Of a DNA stretch of 64,000 bases, positions 1-7,159 are shown piece by piece. Both the position numbers and the translations under genes were made by a program. The first letter of the stretch is position 1. The number at the start of each line of letters is the position of its first letter. This stretch comes from JAUIKM01 sp964445695 (GTDB lineage Bacteria; Bacteroidota; Ignavibacteria; Kapaibacteriales; UBA7675), in NCBI GenBank assembly GCA_964445695.1, contig CAYULF010000018.1:59789-123788 (forward strand), written 5' to 3'. Below the pieces are notes generated by a model, which ran no database searches, was not told where the DNA came from, and saw nothing but the letters and a program-made list of their open reading frames with translations.

Positions 1-1650
1 TTCGATCATCGTGATCGCACTGATACCGGTATCTTCCTGGCGCGGATCGTCCTTTGAATCGCCGTTGACCAACTCAGTGGCCGTGATGCAGTACTGACCG
101 CAGTCTTCCACCACTTCAAGCGGCGGCGGCACCGTATCGAGTTTGTCGAGTTTGTTCAGGGCCATAGCAGCGGGCCAGCCATACGATTCCCAACGGCTGA
201 ATCCGTAGATGTATCCGCCGAATTTGGTTTTGCCGTTGCTGGAAATGCGGTGTGCGCCAGGCTGCAAGTTGATGCGCGCCCAGTACAGATTTGTTTCCGG
301 AATCTGATTCACCAGGAAGAGCGGATCTTTTTTGACGACAAATTCACCGTCGAGAATGATCGAGCGCAGGTTTTCCTGCGAGGGGTCGTTCGGATCGCCT
401 TCGGCGATAATATTGAACCAGTTCGTCGTGAACTCGGCATTCGACGGCGTCTGGAAGACGGTAGCCGGAATGTACTGCTCCTGCGGCACTACCTGCACCA
501 TGAAGGGGTCGAATTCCTGGGCGTTGTCCCAAACGGCCGAGTAAGAGTACTGCATGACAAAAACGGGTTTGTCGGCTTCCCATATGGCGGTGCCGCGGAT
601 CGAGACCGCGCCGCCTTGCTGCGGGTTGACTTCTTCAAATTCAGCCCAGTCACCTGCATCCGAAAGCGTACCATTTTTAATGCCGAGCAGCTCTTTGTCA
701 TTTTCTTTGTCGTAGTAGCGCACTTCGTACTTGGTGTTGGGTTGCGACGCCAGAATACGGAAGTAATCGCCGCGATTTTCGCGTTTGAGTTCGAGCGAGA
801 TATAGCGCTTGCCCCAGGTTGCCAGAGGCGGAATCATGGCCGCAAGAACGTCGCGGCTGGTTTGGCCGATGGCCGTTGGAATAATGGTTCGCTGGTGGAA
901 GGCTATGAGACCGATTGGTTTTGTCGCGGTTATCTTGGTGCCTGTCATGTCGAAAGCACGGTCGATACCCGTTCCGCGCACCATATAGGTCTGACCTTTA
1001 TTCAGCGAAACGCTGTAGGGCTGACCAATGGACTTACCTCCTTTTGTCGTACCGCCGGCGGAGCTTCCATCGAGGCGGAAAACAACTTGCGTTTCATCTT
1101 CTTTAGCCACGATGACAAATCCACCGCCGCGGAAGCGACTCGTTTCAGGATAGTCATAGTAGCTGCAATGCATGTACTGGCGATCCCAGACATTCGTCGG
1201 CAGCGCCAGATAACCTTCAGATGAAAATTGTTTGGCTGTCATCACATACACCGAAATGGCGTCGTCGGATGTCAGCAGAATACCTTTATCCGTCACGATC
1301 TCACTTTCGCGGACTTCCATTGCCCAGGAGAGTTCACCAGTCAGATCGGAAAATGTCGTGATATCAAGAGCAGTAACAGGTTTGGTAATGGGACCGATAC
1401 CCAGGCCGGGCATCTCCAGCGTAACTTCCGTGTTGACGCTGGCAGTCACGTAAATTTCCAGTGCGCGCGTCTGAATCGCTGCATCGTCCGCTTCGTTCGG
1501 CGGCATTGCAATCCAGAATTCGCGACCTTGCGCCGAGTTGTTCAATAACTCTTCGGCGGTTGGAGCTCGGTTGCCCTTCAACTGGCTGTAAAGATCTCCG
1601 GTACAAACCAGAAGGAATGCAAGAACAACGTACCCAATAGTTCGCTTCAT
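1..1650 (-). CDS. Secreted IgGFc-binding-like protein, N-terminal part (runs off the left edge)
   Basis: The frame is open for 550 codons from the ATG at 1650 to the first base of the window, so the C-terminus is missing. An N-terminal hydrophobic segment (about residues 3-21, ending before QLKGN) is a signal peptide. The body matches the IgGFc-binding N-terminal domain pattern (GREFWIAIPPNE, then GILLTSDDAISVYV). It is a close paralogue of the next gene at 2194-6657 along the whole visible length, so it probably also ends in a T9SS sorting tail, which cannot be seen here. GGAGG precedes the ATG at good spacing. A consensus sigma70-type promoter lies about 60 bases upstream. Ligand unknown; the protein is expected at the cell surface or secreted. 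Confidence 0.85.
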   Translation of the reverse strand, partial: MKRTIGYVVLAFLLVCTGDLYSQLKGNRAPTAEELLNNSAQGREFWIAMPPNEADDAAIQTRALEIYVTASVNTEVTLEMPGLGIGPITKPVTALDITTFSDLTGELSWAMEVRESEIVTDKGILLTSDDAISVYVMTAKQFSSEGYLALPTNVWDRQYMHCSYYDYPETSRFRGGGFVIVAKEDETQVVFRLDGSSAGGTTKGGKSIGQPYSVSLNKGQTYMVRGTGIDRAFDMTGTKITATKPIGLIAFHQRTIIPTAIGQTSRDVLAAMIPPLATWGKRYISLELKRENRGDYFRILASQPNTKYEVRYYDKENDKELLGIKNGTLSDAGDWAEFEEVNPQQGGAVSIRGTAIWEADKPVFVMQYSYSAVWDNAQEFDPFMVQVVPQEQYIPATVFQTPSNAEFTTNWFNIIAEGDPNDPSQENLRSIILDGEFVVKKDPLFLVNQIPETNLYWARINLQPGAHRISSNGKTKFGGYIYGFSRWESYGWPAAMALNKLDKLDTVPPPLEVVEDCGQYCITATELVNGDSKDDPRQEDTGISAITMIE

Positions 1651-2095
1651 ATAGTAAATCCTCCAGGAACAAGCAAGCAACGCAGGGAACGCCGCCTCCT
1701 CAGGATACAGAATTATATTATTTGTGAAATCTCGATGTCAAAACAGATGAAGATTTTGAAGGGCGACAACCCGACATGTTGGTCGTCAGAAAACCGGAGT
1801 GCCACACATCTATACTTATCGCAGTGCAATTTCGGCTCAATGTCGGCTTTGCGCGATGCAAAATCCCTCTCCGACGTTGATGCGGATAGCTTTTGAATAA
1901 GAACAGGCGTGGCTCGAGCACAGAAAACAATATACTAATAATCATTTCCCAACAATAATTAGCTGGATATTGCCCCTGGGTAAATCGCCCGAGAATCTCG
2001 CATTTAATGTTTTCAAGGAAGTAAGAAAAGTATCCACCCTGTTCTCAAGGTGCATAGACAGGCACATGATCTATTTGTCACGGTGAATCTTCTGC
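1651..2095. other. Intergenic region between the two tandem surface-protein genes
   Basis: Holds the leader and promoter of the left gene at its lower end. The rest is AT-richer than the flanking genes and has no convincing open frame, tRNA or repeat. The terminator of the right-hand gene starts just above 2095. Confidence 0.6.
1712..1741 (-). promoter_or_regulatory. Sigma70-type promoter upstream of the left-edge gene
   Basis: On the minus strand TTGACA (1741-1736) is followed after 18 bases by TATAAT (1717-1712). Both boxes match the classical consensus perfectly. The coding start is at 1650, leaving a 5' leader of roughly 55 bases with GGAGG before the ATG. This is an inference from sequence only. 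Many Bacteroidota use a different promoter form (TTG / TAnnTTTG). Confidence 0.6.
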
Positions 2096-2134
2096 AAAAA
2101 AAAGCGGCGAAGAAGTGTTGAACTTCTTCGCCGC
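2096..2134 (-). terminator. Rho-independent terminator after the 1487-aa surface protein
   Basis: A 13-bp perfect stem (2104-2116 with 2122-2134) with a 5-base loop is followed on the minus strand by eight T (A-run 2096-2103). It lies about 60 bases past the stop at 2194. Confidence 0.9.
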
Positions 2135-2193
2135 CTTTATTGCGGTCCGGGATCGTCGGCTCCCTCAGGAGCGTCCCGGTTTCAGTCGCGGTA

Positions 2194-5100
2194 TTATTTG
2201 GTCACCACCATCGAATGCGCCTGCTGGTAAGGACCGGCTGTCATGCTGTACGTGTACACACCGGCCGGAAGCTCGGAGGCGTCCAGCTCGATCTCGTAGA
2301 CGCCGGCGTCCATCGGCTGGTCAACCAACACTTTGACGACTTCGCCCATCGAGTTGTACAGCACTACGTTCGTGTAGGCGCGGAAACCGACGGAGTACGC
2401 AATCGTCGTCGAACCGTTCACAGGGTTCGGAGCGACATTGCGCAGACCAAAGGTCGTACCCGACAGCGTGATGAAACGACCGTCGTTCAGACAGATCGGA
2501 TTGATCTGCAGGCTGCCCGGATCTTCTTCATCAAGCACACAGACGCGGCGGCTTTCTTCCAGAATTTCAACCGACAAGTCGATCGGCAGCGACGTCTCGT
2601 CGTGCAGGTACAGCTGGAAGTTCAGTCGCGCCAGCACGCCTTCGGCCGAAACCGGAGCATCGAAACGCAGCGTGAAGGTCGTATAACCGTCGATGCGGCT
2701 GTGCTCGATATTGCCAATCAGGTTGGCGCCGGCCACCGGACGAACTTCGGTCATGCGCGCAGCGCCGAGATCGTAGTTCAGCGTCACGATGACACCGACG
2801 ATTCCACTCTCCTGCGTGTCGTTGTAAGCAGTATTTGTGTTGTTGATCGTCAGGTCGAGTTCAGTTTCCTGGCCCGGCGTCAGCAGCGTCGGATCGTCTT
2901 CCAGATCGAAGTTGACCGTCACCGTGTGGGCTTCGCCTTCGATGACCGAACGCAGGTCGGCGCCCAGGCTGTGCTCAAGGATCACCACGTCCGTGAACGT
3001 ACCTACGCCCGACGGCGTGAACTGGATCTCGATATCTACACTGCCGTTGCCCGGCACCTGGATAGGCGTCGGCGTCACAATCACAAACTCGGAGCTGTTG
3101 TTCTCCAGGTACATGCCCGTGATCGTAGCACCGGACGGGTTGTCCGTCGTTGCCGTGATCGTCAGCGTCGGCGTGGCGCACAGCAGACGGTCGCCGAAGT
3201 CGAGGTTCGTCACCGTCATACCACCCGGCGTGTCGCAGGAGCCGGTGATCTGCACGACCGTCGTGGCCGGATCGACCAGTGCCGGATCATTTTCGTGCGC
3301 GTCATGGCTGATCGTCACGTCGACGTTATCCGGTCCGCCGTTGGCGGCAAAGGCCACATCGACTTCGATCGACTGACCGATGGGAAGCAGGCGCGGCGTG
3401 TCGAAAGTCAGCAGATTGCCCGCGATCGTCACACCGGCAGCCGGTTCCCAACTGTAGTTCGGATTGGCGCCCTGATTCTCGAATTCAAGCGAGTAGATCG
3501 TCAGCGGCTCGCTGGCGTTCGGGTCGCTCGTGATCGTCACAAAACCGCGCTCTTCCGACTCCGTGTTGCACATGATCTGCGCAAAGTCGTAGCCGTCGGC
3601 GATGATCTTCGGAATGATACCTTCGCCCGTCACTTCGCCCGTACCGGCGTAACCGGCGCGGTCGATGCGCTGAGTACCTGCCTGGTCGGAAAAGAACGGC
3701 GGGACGATCGTTTCAGTAATGACGCCTTCGGCCGTCGGCGTGTAGGAGATGCGCGCCTCAAAGATATTGGCGGGATCCCAGGTCGACGGGTCGGCATCCG
3801 GATCGGTGCGATTCAGGGTGTACAGATTGTTGTCCGCACGAAGGTCCACTCCGGGGTTGCCCAGATTGTAGATAGCGGTAATCGTGTACGGTCCAAAGGT
3901 CCATTGACCCTCGGGCTGACCTTGCCAGTTTGTGTTCGGTGCACGGAAGCGCACCGGATTTTGACCAAAGTTAATGAACTGCACCACCGTTTCGCCCGGC
4001 GTTTCAACCGTGGCGCCGACGCGCACCTGACCGAAGTCGTAGTTGCCAACGAAGGGCGACGACTCAATCGTGCTGCCGCGCCAAACCGAACGCGGTTTGT
4101 ATTCGCGAGCATATTCTTCTTTGGCGTTCGAGTTGAAATCGACCTCAAAGACGTAATCGCCCGATGTCGGAGACTGGAAGCAGATTCGTTCGAATCGCTC
4201 CTCGCCGCCCGGCGGAATTGTTACTGTCAGAGCCGGAGTCGGGCCCGGATTCCAACGGAAAGGACCGTTGGTCAGGTCGCCGCTCGAAGCGCTGAAGAGC
4301 GTGATCGTTTCAATCACAAGGTCGGCGGTACCGATGTTTTTGACCAACAGGTCTGTGTTGCCTACGCGGTCTTCACAGACTTCTTTGTTAATCGGCTGGA
4401 TACCAACATTCCAGTCGGCCACCCAGATCGCCGGCGTCACACCACGACCGATCAGCTCGGCCAGCGGGAATTCGAGACACTCGGTTTCAGCCTTGACGAA
4501 GTCACGGTCGACCGCTTCGGGATCTTCGAGGTCCGTAGTTTCCGTGTCCGGGGTATACATCAGTTCCACCGTAATTTCCTCGCCCGGATCCATCATCAGC
4601 GGTGCGGCTTCCGTCGCGTCGAGGACGCGTTGCGGACCGACGATCGTAAACAGATCGCCGCGTTCCAATTCAACCTTGCGCACTTCCAGAATCTTGGTCG
4701 TCGGGTTGCGCAGAATGGCCTGCTGTGTGCCGCTTTCGCCCAGCAGGACGTTACCGAACTGCACCGGGTCGGGCACCATCTCGACCAGATCGGCCGTGTA
4801 GGAGACCGAATCGATAGTGGAGTTGCCGGCACGGTCCAGGACCACAAAAATGGCCTTGGCGTCCTTGGTCGGATCGATGACATTAAAACAGAACTCAAAA
4901 CGGGTAATCATCGGATCGGGTTTGATCACGGGAGCCGTTTTGAGTTCGAGTTCGTAGTTGTAGCTGACAGGATTATCCGGATCTTCGCCTTTGATCATCG
5001 TGATCGCGCTGATACCGGTATCTTCCTGACGCGGATCGTCTTTGGCATCGCCGTTGACCAGCTCGGTGGCTGTGATGCAGTATTGACCGCAATCTTCCAC

Positions 5101-6657
5101 GATTTCGAGCGGTGGCGGCACCGTGTCCAGTTTGTCCAGCTGGTTGAGCGCCATAGCGGCGGGCCAACCGTAAGATTCAAACTGACTGAAGCCGTAGATG
5201 TATCCACCGAATTTGGTTTTGCCGTTGCTTGTCAGGCGGTGTGCGCCCGGCTGCAGGTTGATGCGCGCCCAGTACAGATTCGTTTCCGGAATCTGATTTA
5301 CGAGAAACAGCGGATCTTTGCTGACGATTGATGATCCGTCGAGAAAGATCGACCGCAGGTTCTCCTGCGAGGGGTCGTTCGGGTCGCCTTCGGCGATAAT
5401 GTTAAACCAGTTGGTATTGAATTCAGCCCGCGCGGGCGTCTGGAATACCGTGGCCGGAATAAACTGCTCCTGGGGCACCACCTGCACCATGAAGGGGTCA
5501 AATTCTTCAGCGGCGTCCCAGACGGCCGAATAGGAATACTGCATGACAAAAATCGGTTTGTCTGCTTCCCAAATCGCGGTACCGCGAATCGAAGAAGCGC
5601 CGCCGCCGACTGCGGGGTTGACCTCTTCAAATTCAGCCCAGTCGCCGGCTTTCGACAGCGTGCCGTTTTTAACGCCGAGCAGCGCTTTGTCATTTGATTT
5701 GTCGTAGTAGCGGACTTCGTATGCCGTGTTGGGCTCAGATGCCAGAATCCTGAAGTAATCGCCGCGATCTTCGCGTTTCAACTCCAGCGAGATGTAGCGT
5801 TTACCCCAGGTCGTCCGCGGAGGAATCATTGCAATCAGGTTGTCACGGCTGATCGGCGGAACGCCGCCGGCCGCTGCGGGAATAATTGTCCGTTCGTGGA
5901 ATGAAATCACACCGATCGGTTTTGTCGCCGTGATGGACGTACCCGTCATGTCAAAAGCAGCATCCAGACCGCTGCCGCGCACCATGTAGGTTTGACCGCG
6001 GTTCAGCGAAACGCTGAAGGGTTTGCCGATGCTCGCACCGCCGCGGGTCGTTCCGCCGCCGGTTGTACCGGAAAGACGGAAAACCACCTGCGTCTCATCT
6101 TCCGATGCAACGATGACAAAACCGCCGCCGCGATAGAGATTGAACTGCGGTTCCGGGTAGTCGTAGTATCCAACGTGCATGTAACGGCGGTCCCAGGTGT
6201 TGACCGGCAACGCCAGGTAACCTTCGGACGAAAACTGCTTGGCCGTCATCACATAGACCGAAATGGCGTCGGGAGACGTAATCAGAATACCTTTTTCTGT
6301 AATCTGCTCGCCTTCGCGAATCTCCATTGCCCAGGAGAGTTCACCTGAACCGTCGGAGAACGTCGTAATGTCAAGCGCTCTGACCGGCTTTGTGATGGGA
6401 CCGATGCCGAGACCGGGCATCTCAAGCGTGACCTCAGTATCAACACTGGACGTCACGTAAATTTCTATGGCGCGCGTCTGAATGGCGACGCCGTCCTGTT
6501 CGTTCGGTGGGTAGGCGATCCAGAATTCACGCCCCTGCGCCGTATTGTTCAGCAGCTCTTCAGCCGTAGGCACATTGTTGCCTTTCAACTGAGCCTGCAT
6601 GTCCACGACGCCGAACAGCAGTGCTATAAGAATGAAGTAACCTGACTTACGAATCAT
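2194..6657 (-). CDS. Large secreted IgGFc-binding-like protein with ASH-type domains and T9SS sorting tail
   Basis: 1487 aa. Residues about 1-22 are a signal peptide. Residues about 35-530 form an IgGFc-binding-like N-terminal region (GREFWIAYPPNE; GILITSPDAISVYVMTAKQ). Residues about 600-1250 hold several repeats that resemble choice-of-anchor D/ASPM-SPD-2-Hydin beta-sandwiches (VQFGNVLLGESGTQQAILRN; LDFGDRLLCA). About 1260-1370 looks cohesin-like. The end (APNPVNGSTTIAYSV, then LPAGVYTYSMTAG, VVTK) is a type A T9SS C-terminal sorting domain. The protein is therefore likely exported by T9SS and attached to or released from the surface. GGAGGAAG sits just before the ATG. It is a tandem paralogue of the gene at 1-1650. 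The bound partner is unknown. Confidence 0.85.
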   Translation of the reverse strand: MIRKSGYFILIALLFGVVDMQAQLKGNNVPTAEELLNNTAQGREFWIAYPPNEQDGVAIQTRAIEIYVTSSVDTEVTLEMPGLGIGPITKPVRALDITTFSDGSGELSWAMEIREGEQITEKGILITSPDAISVYVMTAKQFSSEGYLALPVNTWDRRYMHVGYYDYPEPQFNLYRGGGFVIVASEDETQVVFRLSGTTGGGTTRGGASIGKPFSVSLNRGQTYMVRGSGLDAAFDMTGTSITATKPIGVISFHERTIIPAAAGGVPPISRDNLIAMIPPRTTWGKRYISLELKREDRGDYFRILASEPNTAYEVRYYDKSNDKALLGVKNGTLSKAGDWAEFEEVNPAVGGGASSIRGTAIWEADKPIFVMQYSYSAVWDAAEEFDPFMVQVVPQEQFIPATVFQTPARAEFNTNWFNIIAEGDPNDPSQENLRSIFLDGSSIVSKDPLFLVNQIPETNLYWARINLQPGAHRLTSNGKTKFGGYIYGFSQFESYGWPAAMALNQLDKLDTVPPPLEIVEDCGQYCITATELVNGDAKDDPRQEDTGISAITMIKGEDPDNPVSYNYELELKTAPVIKPDPMITRFEFCFNVIDPTKDAKAIFVVLDRAGNSTIDSVSYTADLVEMVPDPVQFGNVLLGESGTQQAILRNPTTKILEVRKVELERGDLFTIVGPQRVLDATEAAPLMMDPGEEITVELMYTPDTETTDLEDPEAVDRDFVKAETECLEFPLAELIGRGVTPAIWVADWNVGIQPINKEVCEDRVGNTDLLVKNIGTADLVIETITLFSASSGDLTNGPFRWNPGPTPALTVTIPPGGEERFERICFQSPTSGDYVFEVDFNSNAKEEYAREYKPRSVWRGSTIESSPFVGNYDFGQVRVGATVETPGETVVQFINFGQNPVRFRAPNTNWQGQPEGQWTFGPYTITAIYNLGNPGVDLRADNNLYTLNRTDPDADPSTWDPANIFEARISYTPTAEGVITETIVPPFFSDQAGTQRIDRAGYAGTGEVTGEGIIPKIIADGYDFAQIMCNTESEERGFVTITSDPNASEPLTIYSLEFENQGANPNYSWEPAAGVTIAGNLLTFDTPRLLPIGQSIEVDVAFAANGGPDNVDVTISHDAHENDPALVDPATTVVQITGSCDTPGGMTVTNLDFGDRLLCATPTLTITATTDNPSGATITGMYLENNSSEFVIVTPTPIQVPGNGSVDIEIQFTPSGVGTFTDVVILEHSLGADLRSVIEGEAHTVTVNFDLEDDPTLLTPGQETELDLTINNTNTAYNDTQESGIVGVIVTLNYDLGAARMTEVRPVAGANLIGNIEHSRIDGYTTFTLRFDAPVSAEGVLARLNFQLYLHDETSLPIDLSVEILEESRRVCVLDEEDPGSLQINPICLNDGRFITLSGTTFGLRNVAPNPVNGSTTIAYSVGFRAYTNVVLYNSMGEVVKVLVDQPMDAGVYEIELDASELPAGVYTYSMTAGPYQQAHSMVVTK

Positions 6658-6708
6658 GAGCTTCCTCCAAGTCCGCGCGGGGCTGATTGCACCGCCCTCG
6701 GTACTGTT

Positions 6709-6738
6709 TTTATGGGATATGTTGAGTGTAATTGTCTA
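6709..6738 (-). promoter_or_regulatory. Possible sigma70-like promoter of the 1487-aa protein gene
   Basis: Minus strand TAGACA (6738-6733) and CATAAA (6714-6709) with an 18-base spacer, the same spacing as the consensus promoter of the upstream paralogue but with three mismatches in total. Support is the parallel position about 55 bases before the start; weak otherwise. Confidence 0.3.
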
Positions 6739-7075
6739 TTTCAGTTAGAGTTAGAGTCGAATCGAGAAGATAGTAAAGACATGAATGAAAATTAATGCAC
6801 ATCTGACTACTGTGTTCGGTGGGCTGAGAACACAAAGTATTCAAAATAGCATTTTGCTCGTATAAATGCTGACCAATTGACCAAATGGATATTTGTTTGT
6901 CACACCAATCTGCACGAGCAACGGAATTTTTTCTCCAATCATTCCACCGTCGATATTCCGCTCAGGTTCTGTCGCCCTCTGAGGACCGCATTCAGCCCGT
7001 TCCGAGACCCCGTGAACCCACTTCTTTTCTATGAGTCTCCAAGACACGCATGCCGCGTTTTGTATTCCGACACTG
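6739..7075. other. Intergenic region without recognised gene
   Basis: AT-rich stretch between the promoter of the 1487-aa gene and the terminator of the next gene (whole gene-free interval 6658-7075). Only short frames are present, with no signal peptide, ribosome site or family resemblance. No tRNA or repeat seen. Confidence 0.5.
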
Positions 7076-7117
7076 AAAAAAAAAATCCACCGGCGCATCT
7101 TGCAGCACCGGTGGATT
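7076..7117 (-). terminator. Rho-independent terminator after the 930-aa T9SS protein
   Basis: Stem AATCCACCGG (7084-7093) pairs with CCGGTGGATT (7108-7117). On the minus strand it is followed by about ten T (A-run 7076-7085). It lies some 40 bases beyond the stop at 7160. Confidence 0.9.
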
Positions 7118-7159
7118 CCGTATGACAAACCGCTTGCGGTTTGATTTTCATTGCTTGTG

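Noticed and set aside
2140..5331. 1063-codon open frame on the plus strand
   Set aside because: Lies antisense to the 1487-aa T9SS gene, is rich in Arg/His/Val with no domain, and has no ribosome site. It is a by-product of the GC-rich third positions of the real gene.
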